Assembly: GCA_001556025.1 (NCBI GenBank)
Contig: LSIB01000130.1
Span: 1-24,410 of the forward strand
Length of the DNA: 24,410 nt
Origin: Rhizobiales bacterium CCH3-A5
GTDB taxonomy: Bacteria > Pseudomonadota > Alphaproteobacteria > Rhizobiales > Beijerinckiaceae
Direction of reading: 5' to 3'
Position numbers and translations under genes: made by a program. The notes under the pieces were generated by a model. The model had not been told where the DNA came from. It saw only the letters and a program-made list of their open reading frames with translations, and did no database searches. Each line of letters starts with the position of its first letter. Position 1 is the first letter of the stretch. Below are positions 17,683 through 24,410 of the stretch, piece by piece.

Positions 17683-17740
17683 CCAAAATATGGGTGGAGA
17701 GGGCACCTCCACCAAAATATGGGTGGAGAGGGCACCTCCA
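17683..17740. repeat. Perfect 29-bp tandem duplication
   Basis: 17683-17711 is repeated exactly at 17712-17740. Each unit contains AAAATATGGGTGGAGAGG and ends in CACCTCCA. It lies just before the GTG of the small gene at 17758 and could affect its promoter or be a slippage-prone site. Confidence 0.9.
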
Positions 17741-17757
17741 GTCGAGAACAACCCATT

Positions 17758-17997
17758 GTGCCCATCGGCGACAAATCGACCACCCGGCTGACGCGCGAGG
17801 ACGCCGCCCGCCGCTACGCCGACCTGAAGGCCGAGCTCAAGCGCGAGCGCTGGATCGCCAAGGCGATGGCCATGACCGACAGCGAACTCGAGAACGCACT
17901 CGAGGACCTCAACGACAAGGCCTTCGAGATCCGCTATGGCGCCCGGGAGGGCTTCGACAACTTCTCAATCGTCCCGGCCGACGCGCTGGACGACTGA
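17758..17997 (+). CDS. Small charged hypothetical protein
   Basis: 79 aa from GTG 17758. The sequence is rich in alternating charges and probably helical (EDAARRYADLKAELKRE, then MTDSELENALEDL), ending in an acidic tail. The frame is open upstream through the 29-bp repeats, but those codons look non-coding; the first internal ATGs would remove over a third of the protein. No family is recognised. A good terminator follows at 18028. Confidence 0.5.
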   Translation: MPIGDKSTTRLTREDAARRYADLKAELKRERWIAKAMAMTDSELENALEDLNDKAFEIRYGAREGFDNFSIVPADALDD

Positions 17998-18027
17998 AGC
18001 CCACCGGCCACAGCCGGCGACGCGACC

Positions 18028-18058
18028 AAGGGCCGACCCTCCGGGATCGGCCCTTTTC
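18028..18058 (+). terminator. Rho-independent terminator between convergent genes
   Basis: AAGGGCCGA (18028-18036) pairs with TCGGCCCTT (18047-18055), and the run CTTTT follows. It lies between the 79-aa gene and the convergent padR-type gene. Confidence 0.75.
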
Positions 18059-18074
18059 CCATGACGGGCCGTCC

Positions 18075-18356
18075 TCAACCGCCGGCGACGGCCCTGGCTT
18101 GGGCCAGCGCGTCGCGCCCCGCCACTGTGAGGGCATAGAGGCGCGGGGCGCGCCCGCCCCGCCTCGGCTGGGACGGGCCCAGCCGCCAGGTCACGAGACC
18201 TGCCGCCTCCAGCCGGTCGAGCGTGGTGAACACGGCGCCGAAGGCGCGCCCCTGCTCGAGCCTGTCCTCGACGACCACGCGGATGTCGGCGATGCGGCAG
18301 CCCGGACCCAGCCACTCGATCGCGGCGAGCACCATCTCCTGGAAGCGCTGGATCAT
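18075..18356 (-). CDS. PadR-family transcriptional regulator
   Basis: 93 aa, a compact winged-helix regulator. The order fits PadR: an N-terminal helix (MVLAAIEWL), a helix-turn-helix region, FTTLDRLEAAGLV as the recognition-helix segment, then the wing with RAPRLYALTVAGRDAL at the end. The family's C-terminal dimer helix is short or absent, as in the small PadR subgroup. The ATG is preceded by a strong GGGAGGGA. The operator-like palindrome at 18397 sits in its own promoter region, so it is probably self-regulated. Its other targets are unknown. Confidence 0.82.
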   Translation of the reverse strand: MIQRFQEMVLAAIEWLGPGCRIADIRVVVEDRLEQGRAFGAVFTTLDRLEAAGLVTWRLGPSQPRRGGRAPRLYALTVAGRDALAQARAVAGG

Positions 18357-18396
18357 GGCGTCCCTCCCGCACCCGATCGTCCCGGACCTGATTTAC

Positions 18397-18409
18397 TCTA
18401 CACTGTAGA
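18397..18409. promoter_or_regulatory. Operator-like palindrome upstream of the padR-type gene
   Basis: TCTACA and TGTAGA flank one central base, a perfect 13-bp dyad. On the minus strand it lies between TTGATT and GTAAAT (16 bases apart), a plausible promoter for the padR-type gene. It is about 40 bp upstream of that start. Confidence 0.55.
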
Positions 18410-18567
18410 CTAAATCAATCATGGCGCGCCGCGCGCCAGCCCGGGAAGGACGTGAGGGACGACCACCGCCAACCCGGCGGCCCGGCAAGGGCGCCATCAA
18501 GGGCTCCGGCCAAGCGGCCACCCTTTCCTCGCGCCCTCATCCCCTGGCCTGCGCCCATGGTATCCAG

Positions 18568-18628
18568 CGACGACTGTTTCGGCGTCACGCCGGAACGGAG
18601 GAGCTCCCGGCCCTTGCGGGCCTCGCGG
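18568..18628. repeat. Two-hairpin intergenic element, copy 1
   Basis: A 9-bp hairpin (18576-18584 with 18588-18596) is followed by the hairpin GGCCC-TTGC-GGGCC (18609-18622). The same arrangement, with changed stem bases, recurs at 19745-19800. Otherwise I see no gene between 18357 and 18719. Confidence 0.6.
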
Positions 18629-18719
18629 GGCAACGCCGACGGTGGAGACGGGCGATGATGTCGACAGGTCATGCCGGGACACCCACGGGAGCCCGGGCAG
18701 GAGAGGGAAGGCGGTCCCG

Positions 18720-19166
18720 ATGGTCCCGAGGATCAAAGGCGCGATCAGCGCGCAGGCGGTACGCCAGGTCCTGGCGCGGCTGACGGTCCGGCCGGTCCCG
18801 GCCGGCACTGAGGTCCAGGGCGATGCCCCGGTCGCGATCGCGACGCCGCCCGTCACCGTGACGATCCCCGATCCGGACGACTGGAGCGACGCGCAGCTCG
18901 AGGCGCTCGTCAAGGGCAAGGCCCGGCCGCACCGGATCTACGAGGACGGCGACAAAATCGCCTTCTACCTCGCGACCGACGCGGAACGCGAGGCGTGGAA
19001 CGCCTACGCCAAGGGCGCGGCCGAGGCGTTCAACGCGAACCCGCGCCTCGACAGCTACGACAGCGTCGACGTCTATCCGGGCTTCACCCGGGATGGCCGC
19101 CAGACGCCGTGGATCCCGCCGGTCCGGTTCCCGGAGTGGCTCGCCTCGCGACGCGAGGCGGCCTGA
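18720..19166 (+). CDS. Hypothetical protein
   Basis: 148 aa. ATG 18720 is chosen because AGGGAAGG lies 8 bases upstream and coding-like sequence starts there; the frame is open to 18642. The N-terminus is basic (MVPRIKGAISAQAVRQVLAR), then comes a proline- and valine-rich linker. The second half is an acidic-aromatic domain with DDWSDAQLEALVKGKARP, IAFYLATDAEREAWN and TPWIPPVRFPEW. I do not recognise a family. It is followed 12 bases later by another hypothetical gene, so the two are probably co-transcribed. Confidence 0.6.
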   Translation: MVPRIKGAISAQAVRQVLARLTVRPVPAGTEVQGDAPVAIATPPVTVTIPDPDDWSDAQLEALVKGKARPHRIYEDGDKIAFYLATDAEREAWNAYAKGAAEAFNANPRLDSYDSVDVYPGFTRDGRQTPWIPPVRFPEWLASRREAA

Positions 19167-19178
19167 GGAGGAGGCGCC

Positions 19179-19646
19179 ATGTACACGATCATAAGGGGCG
19201 TCCTGGCCATGGCCGGCCGCAACAGCTTCGAGGACGGCCTCCGGCCGGTCCTCGAGGGGATCCTAATCTGCGACCCGGTCATCAGGGACATCCTGAGGAC
19301 GCGGCCCATGGAGATGCGAATCTGGACGGACCTCCAGGAGAGGACGTCGAAGGTCGTCACCATCTACGACGAGCTCGTGCCGCTCTCGCAGGCGACGCTC
19401 GACGCGATCACGGCCGTCGCGCGGGGCCCGGCCGCCGACGATCGCAAGAGGTACGGGACCTGCGACGGGTACGTCACGATGACGCAGGTCAAGGAGCCGG
19501 CCTCCGTGTACGCCGTGACCTATCCGGAGCGCCGGCGCAGGGCGATGGCCCAGATCGAGGCGGCCGCGGCGCACCTGAGGGCGATCGGGCGCAAGCGCCC
19601 GGCAAAGGCCCTCCTGAAGCAGGCCAGGGCGACCTGGAGAGAGTAG
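19179..19646 (+). CDS. Hypothetical protein
   Basis: 155 aa with a strong ribosome site (GGAGGAGG) before ATG 19179. It is mostly helical, with basic segments at the end (YPERRRRAMAQIE and RAIGRKRPAKALLKQARATW). No motif is recognised and no membrane segment is seen. The gene follows the 148-aa gene after 12 bases, probably in one operon. Confidence 0.6.
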   Translation: MYTIIRGVLAMAGRNSFEDGLRPVLEGILICDPVIRDILRTRPMEMRIWTDLQERTSKVVTIYDELVPLSQATLDAITAVARGPAADDRKRYGTCDGYVTMTQVKEPASVYAVTYPERRRRAMAQIEAAAAHLRAIGRKRPAKALLKQARATWRE

Positions 19647-19744
19647 CGAAGAGAACGTCCGAACGGCATTCGCCAGGCGCCATCGCAAGCCCCGCCCTCC
19701 TCCTCGCGCCTCCCCTCCGGGGACACCGACTACAGGAAAACCGG

Positions 19745-19800
19745 CGAGGACTGTTTCGCGTCAGACGAAACGGACGAGCCCCGGCCCTTGCGGGCCTCCC
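19745..19800. repeat. Two-hairpin intergenic element, copy 2
   Basis: GTTTCG (19753-19758) pairs with CGAAAC (19766-19771), then GGCCC-TTGC-GGGCC (19783-19796) follows. It matches the element at 18568-18628 in order and loop sequence, with the first stem partly changed. Confidence 0.6.
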
Positions 19801-19903
19801 GAGCAAATCAGTCAACTCGGGCGGGGGTGATCTTCCCAAGCGGCGTCTTCGAGGAAGGGCACAGCTTCGCGATCGGCGGGGATCTGCCGTTCCACTAAGG
19901 GTG

Positions 19904-20232
19904 GCGGGCCGGAACGGCCCGCAGCGGCACTGAGGCGCCGCCCTCCAAGGGAAGAGGTCCTTCGCCGGACCTCGGGAAGAACCCCTGGGGAAAGGACGAG
20001 ACCGAAGCCCTCGCCCGCCATGGCGTAACGCTCGCCAAGAGACGGCCTTCCGACAGGAGGCCGTCCCCCCGACAAGCAGTCGGGGCTGGCCGGGAGGGCA
20101 GAGGTCCCATCGGACCCGCGGGCTTTAAGCCCACGGGGAAGAGCCACCGCTCCCCATGGCGCAACGCGCGCCAAGAGACGGCCTCCCAGAGAGACCGTCC
20201 CCCCGACAAGGAGTCGGGGCTGGGGAGGGCGG
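19904..20232. other. Hairpin-rich 5' region of the metallophosphoesterase gene
   Basis: The 727-bp gap 19647-20373 holds no gene I can support. It has a perfect 8-bp hairpin (19904-19922), a 7-bp hairpin (19954-19973) and a 21-bp sequence at 19974-19994 repeated exactly at 23439-23459. An imperfect direct repeat with 136-bp spacing follows (about 20018-20098 and 20154-20232). Each repeat unit carries a GACGG...CCGTC stem and a perfect CCCCGAC/GTCGGGG stem. It could be a structured leader RNA or degenerate repeats. Confidence 0.5.
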
Positions 20233-20373
20233 CCCGATGGGGCCCGTCGGCCTGGGCCAGCCGGCCCGGGTCGCCCGTGGGTCGCCCGTGGCGCGCGAGG
20301 CCGGAGACCGGCCGCCAACGCGGATGCGGGGACCGCAGGCGACCGAAAAACCAAAGTCACACTCGGAGAAAGC

Positions 20374-21219
20374 ATGGCGCGCCTCCTCGTCCTCTCGGAC
20401 CTGCACCTCGAGTTCGATCCGAGCTACCGGCTCGCCCCAGTCGCGGCGACGTTCGACGTCGCGGTCCTGGCGGGAGACGTCCACCACGACGTCGGCAAGG
20501 CGCTCCGCTGGATCGCGCGCGAGCGCGACCAGGGAGCGCTCGCCGGGAGGCCCGTCATCTACGTCCCCGGCAACCACGAGTTCTACCACGGCGAGGTCGG
20601 GCCGGCGCCGGCGCTGCCGGAGGCGGACCTCGCCGCCTCCCTCGGCATCCACATGCTGACGCCGGGCACGGTCGCGATCGCCGGCGCGCGCTTCGTCGGC
20701 GCGACCCTGTGGACGGACTACGGCCTGCTCGGCGACGCCCGCCGCGACCGGGGCGCGGCGGAGGCGCTCATGAACGACCACAGGCTGATCCGCTGGCGGG
20801 AGGGCCCGTCGCGGCGGCGCTTCACCACCGCCGAGGCGCTGCGGCTGCACCGGCGCGACCGCGCCTTCGTCGAGCAGGCACTCGCCGAGCCCTTCGACGG
20901 GCCGACGGTCGTCGTGACGCACCACGCGCCGCACCCTCGCTCCGTCGCCGAGCGCCACCGCGGCTCGCCGCTGTCGCCGGCCTTCGCCTCCGACCTCTCC
21001 GAGGTCATCGAGAGGCACGGGCCCGAGCTCTGGATCCACGGCCACGACCACGCCTCGCACGACTACAGCGTCGGGCCGACGCGCGTGCTGGCGAACCAGG
21101 CCGGCTATCCGACCCACTTCGGGACGCGGGAGAACCCGCGATTCGACCCCGGCCTCGTCGTGCGCGTCGAGGGCCGGCGAGGGGATCCGGCGGGAGGCGA
21201 TGCGGCCATCGGCGAGTAG
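20374..21219 (+). CDS. Calcineurin-like metallophosphoesterase
   Basis: 281 aa. The metal-binding motifs of the family are all present and in order: SDLHLE (D9, H11), GDVHHD (D35), PGNHEFYHG (N67, H68), VTHHAPHP (H183) and IHGHDHASHD (H222, H224). Length is normal for the family. Such enzymes use two metal ions to cleave phosphoesters; the substrate cannot be told from sequence (nucleotides, nucleic acids or phosphoproteins). No signal peptide is seen, so it should be cytoplasmic. ATG 20374 has GGAG 5 bases upstream. It is a single gene with its own terminator at 21330. No link to the dpd genes is evident. Confidence 0.9.
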   Translation: MARLLVLSDLHLEFDPSYRLAPVAATFDVAVLAGDVHHDVGKALRWIARERDQGALAGRPVIYVPGNHEFYHGEVGPAPALPEADLAASLGIHMLTPGTVAIAGARFVGATLWTDYGLLGDARRDRGAAEALMNDHRLIRWREGPSRRRFTTAEALRLHRRDRAFVEQALAEPFDGPTVVVTHHAPHPRSVAERHRGSPLSPAFASDLSEVIERHGPELWIHGHDHASHDYSVGPTRVLANQAGYPTHFGTRENPRFDPGLVVRVEGRRGDPAGGDAAIGE

Positions 21220-21329
21220 CCCCCGGCCCGAGAAAGGGCAAGGGCCCTCGAATGAGTCCGAAGGGGGCCGTCGAAAACGTTGATCGAAGACCGTTTCGAT
21301 CGGGTCAACCGACGCGGTTGGCCAAAACG

Positions 21330-21360
21330 AAGCCGGCCCCTCCGGGTGCCGGCTTCTTCC
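21330..21360 (+). terminator. Terminator downstream of the metallophosphoesterase gene
   Basis: AAGCCGGC (21330-21337) pairs with GCCGGCTT (21348-21355), followed by CTTCC. It lies 110 bases after the stop codon at 21219. Confidence 0.6.
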
Positions 21361-21445
21361 GCGGCCTGCCGGCCAACCCTCGAAAGGCCGTGAGGGCCGG
21401 ACATGGGACACCCCCATGAGGCTAAGATCCGGCGAGAGGGCAACC

Positions 21446-21553
21446 ATGAGACCGTCGACGGAGGGAAGCGCGGAGGCCGACGCGAGGCGCCGCGAGGCGG
21501 TCAGGGCGTACGCGCTCGGCGGATGGACGTTCAAGGACGGAAGGCCCCAGTGA
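21446..21553 (+). CDS. Possible 35-aa small protein
   Basis: ATG 21446 has GAGAGGG about 6 bases upstream and runs to TGA 21553. The peptide is highly charged (EADARRREAVRAYALGGW) and ends in FKDGRPQ. It is short and unrecognised, so it may be chance in GC-rich DNA. The rest of the gap 21220-21661 holds the terminator, inverted repeats (21587-21601) and the hip operator. Confidence 0.35.
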   Translation: MRPSTEGSAEADARRREAVRAYALGGWTFKDGRPQ

Positions 21554-21621
21554 AGCGCAAGCCCGTCGACATCATCAACCTGCGACTTGGCAATCAGCCA
21601 AATTTCGAATTTGAACTCCGT

Positions 21622-21643
21622 AAAGGATCATATATGGTCCTTT
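21622..21643. promoter_or_regulatory. Probable HipB operator
   Basis: A 22-bp palindrome with one mismatched pair: AAAGGATCATA and its mirrored half ending in TCCTTT. It lies 18 bp before the hipB start, where HipB repressors usually bind to control their own operon. TTGAAC (21611-21616) nearby may be part of the promoter. Confidence 0.6.
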
Positions 21644-21661
21644 ATGAAGGAAACATGAGAC

Positions 21662-21985
21662 ATGACGAGCGAATTCGCGCTGATCACTCCGGATGAGGCC
21701 GCCGCCAGGATAGGCGAAAGCATCAGGCAGCATCGCATCGCCCGAAGCATCACCCAACGGGAGATGGCCGAAAGGACTTCGATCTCGCCCAGCACCATCA
21801 AGCGGATCGAAGCCGGCGGCTTCGGCTCTCTTCGCGACGTCATGGCGATCGCGGTCGAGCTGAACATAGAGCACGACATCCTCAATGCGATCCCTCGCCC
21901 GCCGCTGCGATCGCTAGACGATCTCGACGCGGCCGGACACCGGATCCAGCGAGTGCGAGTCAGAGCGCACAGGAGACCCTATTGA
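21662..21985 (+). CDS. hipB: HipB-like antitoxin, XRE-family HTH protein
   Basis: 107 aa with a Cro/C1-type helix-turn-helix at about residues 17-70 (SITQREMAERTSISPSTIKRIE is the core region). Antitoxins of this type bind HipA and repress the operon. A palindrome at 21622-21643 is the likely operator. The C-terminal tail is basic. The stop codon overlaps the TTG start of hipA, so expression is coupled. A single HTH regulator of another kind is less likely given the HipA gene that follows. Confidence 0.85.
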   Translation: MTSEFALITPDEAAARIGESIRQHRIARSITQREMAERTSISPSTIKRIEAGGFGSLRDVMAIAVELNIEHDILNAIPRPPLRSLDDLDAAGHRIQRVRVRAHRRPY

Positions 21986-23382
21986 ACCAGCAACGGGCGA
22001 TCACCCTCACAGTGAGCCTGGACGTCGAGGGCGACCTATTGCCCATAGGGCGCCTCAGGTGGTCCCGCGACGATAGGCTGGCCGCCTTCGAGTACGATCG
22101 CAGCGCGTTGACGCCTGGATTGGCCATCTCGCCCTTCAGGGCAAAATTGGCACCTGGCGTGATCATGGCAACCAGAACCCCATTCGATGGGCTGCACGGC
22201 GTCTTCGCCGACAGCTTGCCCGATGGATGGGGACGGCTGCTGGTCGACCGCCAGGTCACCCACAATGGCGGCAACCCCTTGCACATGACGCCCGTCGACC
22301 GTCTCGCCATCGTCGGCTCCCGAGGGATGGGAGCCCTCACGTATGCCCCGGAGGAACCGCTCTCCGACACAAACCGAGACGAGCCGATCGGAATAGGCTG
22401 GCTCGCCCGGCAGGCCGATGCAATCCTGAATGGGCAATCGGACGAGGGGATCGCCCGCCTGCTGATGGCCAGCGGAGGGTCGGCTGGCGCCAGGCCAAAG
22501 GTCCTCGCCTTAAGGGATGCCGTGAGTGGCGCATTCGAGGTTGACGATGGGAACATCGCAGCCCGAGACCGCGAGCATTGGCTGATCAAGCTGAAGCACC
22601 GTGCGGAGGGAAGCGACATAGGCCGCGTCGAGCACGCCTACGCCGAGATGTCGCGGGCCGCCGGAATCGACTTCCCCGCCACCCGACTCGTGATAGACGA
22701 TCGCGGCGCGGCGCACTTCGCCGCGCGGCGCTTCGATCGGACGAAAGCGGGCAGGCTCCACGCCCACACGCTCGCCGGCCTCGTCCACGCGGATTTCCGC
22801 GCTCCGTCCCTCGACTACGGGGACCTCCTCAAAGTCACCCGAATCCTGACCGGCGACCAGTCGCAGATCGAGGAGGCCTTCCGACGGATGGCCTTCAACG
22901 TCATCGCTGGCAACCGCGACGACCACGCCAAGAACCACGCCTTCCTCATGGGGCGGGATGGACGCTGGCGGCTATCGCCGGCCTACGACGTCACGCCGTC
23001 GGATGGACCGGGTGGCGAGCACAACATGACGGTCGCAGGCGAGGGCCGCTCCCCCGGACCCGACCACATCGCGAAGGTCGCGATGGACGCAGGAATCTCG
23101 GACAAGACCGCGCGCGGCATCGTCGACCAAGTCGTCGAAGCCGTCTCGTCCTGGCCAGGCCAAGCCGACGGTATCGGCATCGGAGCGGCGGAGAGCGCGG
23201 CAATCGCGAAAATCATCGAGTCGAACGCAAGGGCCGCACTCGGGAGGAAAGGCACGATCCTGAAGGGCAGACCGCAAGCTCGACGCGCAGACGTCAACGC
23301 CCTCCACCGAGAGGCAGTCGCCCTGCGCCAAACCGCCAAGCCAAAGTCTTCTGCAGGGGAGAGGGGAGAAAGCGCGCCATGA
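21982..23382 (+). CDS. hipA: HipA-family serine/threonine kinase toxin
   Basis: 466 aa, close to the usual HipA length. It has the N-terminal HipA domain (FDGLHGVFADSLPDGWG at 68-84), the P-loop-like GGSAGARPK (165-173), the catalytic NRDDHAKNHAF (311-321, D314 as likely catalytic aspartate) and the metal-binding SPAYDV (332-337). These kinases of type II toxin-antitoxin pairs inactivate targets such as aminoacyl-tRNA synthetases; the target here is unknown. The start is TTG 21982, with AGGAG 7 bases upstream and a 4-base overlap with hipB (TTGA). All key residues look intact. Confidence 0.92.
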   Translation: MNQQRAITLTVSLDVEGDLLPIGRLRWSRDDRLAAFEYDRSALTPGLAISPFRAKLAPGVIMATRTPFDGLHGVFADSLPDGWGRLLVDRQVTHNGGNPLHMTPVDRLAIVGSRGMGALTYAPEEPLSDTNRDEPIGIGWLARQADAILNGQSDEGIARLLMASGGSAGARPKVLALRDAVSGAFEVDDGNIAARDREHWLIKLKHRAEGSDIGRVEHAYAEMSRAAGIDFPATRLVIDDRGAAHFAARRFDRTKAGRLHAHTLAGLVHADFRAPSLDYGDLLKVTRILTGDQSQIEEAFRRMAFNVIAGNRDDHAKNHAFLMGRDGRWRLSPAYDVTPSDGPGGEHNMTVAGEGRSPGPDHIAKVAMDAGISDKTARGIVDQVVEAVSSWPGQADGIGIGAAESAAIAKIIESNARAALGRKGTILKGRPQARRADVNALHREAVALRQTAKPKSSAGERGESAP

Positions 23383-23781
23383 GCGTGGCGACCGCCGACG
23401 CGGCAACGATGAGAGAACCGGACCTTCGTCGGACCGAAGGGAAGAACCCCTGGGGAAAGACGGCCAGCGCCGGGAGCTCTCACTCCCGGCACCGGTCCAG
23501 CCCTCACGGGCCGGAGATCACCATCCGAAGAACGGGATGCGGACCGTCGCGCGCACACGCACGAAAGCCGCATCCCGACGGACGACGACCGAGAGCATGA
23601 TCGCGATCACGTCTCGTCTCCCTCGCTCGAGAAGCAGGCCGCGAATGCGTCCTGCCGACACGGCACCCAAGGCACGCGTCGGGTCCTCGTTCAACCGGCC
23701 GCAGGTGCGCCCGAGCGGGAGATGGACATGATCAAGCGAAAAGCTCGAAAGTCCGTTCGCGAACAACGTTCGCAAACCATG
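23383..23781. other. Intergenic stretch after hipA
   Basis: I find no convincing gene here. It contains the exact second copy (23439-23459) of the 21-bp sequence at 19974-19994. A CCTTCG/CGAAGG stem lies just upstream and further GC-rich hairpins lie downstream. A 73-codon frame begins with an ATGA overlap at the hipA stop but is arginine-proline rich. Confidence 0.5.
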
Positions 23782-23812
23782 AAAGCCGGCAGGTCGCCCT
23801 GCCGGCTTTCTT
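23782..23812. terminator. Strong hairpin terminator, probably two-way
   Basis: A 12-bp perfect stem (23782-23793 with 23798-23809) and a TCGC loop. It carries A-run and T-run flanks (AAAGCC...GGCTTTCTT), so it can serve both the rightward hip region and the leftward gene ending at 23831. Confidence 0.8.
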
Positions 23813-23830
23813 CATGGCAAGCCAGGTCGC

Positions 23831-24349
23831 TCACCTGCCCAGGCCCACCGCGCCGGCGATCCTGCCGAGGCCAAGGCGAAGCCGCCCGAGCGCGCCCCGC
23901 CCGCCGGGCGGAGGCAGCACGCCGGCAGAGACGAGGTCGGCGCGGAGCGACGCGAGGTCGGACCTCGCGCCCGACAGCTCGGCGCGGTGGGAGGCGAGGG
24001 CCGAGAACCCCGGCCCCGGCGCGCCGGAGGCGGCAAAGTCGCGCCGGTCCTCCTCCTCGGCGAGGACGAGCTCCGCCTCGACCTCGCGCCAGACCTCGAA
24101 CGAGTCCAGGACCGCCTCGGCGCTGGAGCCGACCAGCTCGGCGAGCCTGGCGGCCTGCGGAAGGGTCAGGTAGAGCCCGATGACCTGCTCCCCGCCGGAG
24201 ACCTCGAAGCGCTCCACGAGCTTCGCGCCGACGTCCTCGATCGCGTGCCGGTAGCGCCGCACGTCGTGCTCGACGGAGAACGCGCCGCGACCGAGCATCC
24301 GCGCGAACGCGTCGTGGCGGACCCGGAGGCACCCTTTCCGGTCGCGCAT
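23831..24349 (-). CDS. Hypothetical protein next to the right terminal repeat
   Basis: 172 aa from ATG 24349. The first 100 residues look like a folded domain (FSVEHDVRRYRHAIEDVGAK, LTLPQAARLAELVGSS, SFEVWREVEAEL), followed by an alanine-glycine-rich tail. No family is recognised. There is no clear ribosome site. The terminal inverted repeat begins 9 bp upstream of the start, so any promoter must lie in the repeat or outside the window. Confidence 0.5.
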   Translation of the reverse strand: MRDRKGCLRVRHDAFARMLGRGAFSVEHDVRRYRHAIEDVGAKLVERFEVSGGEQVIGLYLTLPQAARLAELVGSSAEAVLDSFEVWREVEAELVLAEEEDRRDFAASGAPGPGFSALASHRAELSGARSDLASLRADLVSAGVLPPPGGRGALGRLRLGLGRIAGAVGLGR

Positions 24350-24358
24350 GAAGTGGGC

Positions 24359-24410
24359 TGCAGATTCCGACGCGACCGGCCGGGTAATCCAATAATTAAC
24401 CGGCCACTGT
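24359..24410. repeat. Right copy of 52-bp terminal inverted repeat
   Basis: The exact reverse complement of 4-55. Read on the plus strand it repeats the last 11 codons of the helicase fusion and its stop (A-D-S-D-A-T-G-R-V-I-Q-stop), with no such gene upstream of it here. The imperfect hairpin is at 24378-24405. Confidence 0.9.

Noticed and set aside
17683..17740. CRISPR-like repeat
   Set aside because: The two 29-bp copies are directly adjacent with no spacer, and no cas genes are present. The Cas4-like nuclease fold is that of RecB-type enzymes generally.
17293..17783. Overlapping leftward frames in the repeat region
   Set aside because: They exist in several frames at once and cross the large palindrome and tandem repeats, which signals non-coding GC-rich DNA.
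18421..18783. 120-codon rightward frame after the padR-type gene
   Set aside because: It is almost entirely Arg, Gly, Pro and Ala, overlaps a repeated hairpin element, and has no ribosome site at 18421.
20125..21534. 469-codon leftward frame over the metallophosphoesterase
   Set aside because: Antisense to a gene with complete metal-binding motifs, and low in complexity.
23379..23600. 73-codon frame overlapping the hipA stop
   Set aside because: The ATGA overlap is suggestive, but the peptide is arginine-proline-rich and encodes the repeated 21-bp element; probably chance.
23518..23775. 85-codon leftward frame with a hydrophobic stretch
   Set aside because: TTG start without a ribosome site, in a region with repeats; not convincing.

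Overview
This 24.4 kb window is high-GC DNA, most likely from an alphaproteobacterium of the Hyphomicrobiales (Methylobacterium/Bosea-like). I infer that from protein style in QueC and the YhhQ-type transporter and from GC-rich tandem intergenic repeats; it is not proven. I see no rRNA, tRNA, CRISPR array, integrase or transposase. A perfect 52-bp inverted repeat lies at the two ends (4-55 and 24359-24410).

Left half (19-15494): a variant of the Dpd system, which puts 7-deazaguanine bases into DNA. Two gene sets diverge from a 305-bp control region (8384-8688). Leftward are a RecB/Cas4-like PD-(D/E)XK nuclease with a probable Fe-S cluster and, one base after its stop codon, a 2036-residue protein joining an SF1 (UPF1/Dna2-like) helicase to an SF2 helicase. 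Rightward is a tightly overlapping operon: a DUF6884/YaaA-like protein, a DGQHR protein, DpdA (DNA-specific relative of tRNA-guanine transglycosylase), a second DGQHR protein (DpdB-like), QueE, QueD, QueC and a YhhQ-family membrane transporter. QueD-QueE-QueC make preQ0, the transporter may import a precursor, and DpdA with DpdB-type helpers should exchange guanine in DNA for preQ0. The nuclease and helicase fusion are then the likely restriction arm against unmodified DNA. The pairing of this effector arm with two DGQHR proteins differs from the dpdA-K cluster I know from Salmonella Montevideo and is the main discovery candidate.

Middle (15495-17757): a more AT-rich junction with a small leftward ORF, a RepA-like AAA ATPase typical of plasmids and integrative elements, then about 670 bp without a gene. 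That stretch holds two very strong palindromes, a tandem repeat of about 96 bp and a tandem 29-bp repeat.

Right part (17758-24349): short accessory genes. These are a 79-aa hypothetical protein, a PadR-type regulator with an operator-like palindrome, two hypothetical proteins in tandem, a calcineurin-like metallophosphoesterase behind a long hairpin-rich leader, a possible 35-aa protein, a HipB-HipA toxin-antitoxin pair with an operator palindrome, and a leftward hypothetical gene next to the right terminal repeat. Several intergenic stretches share repeated, hairpin-forming elements.
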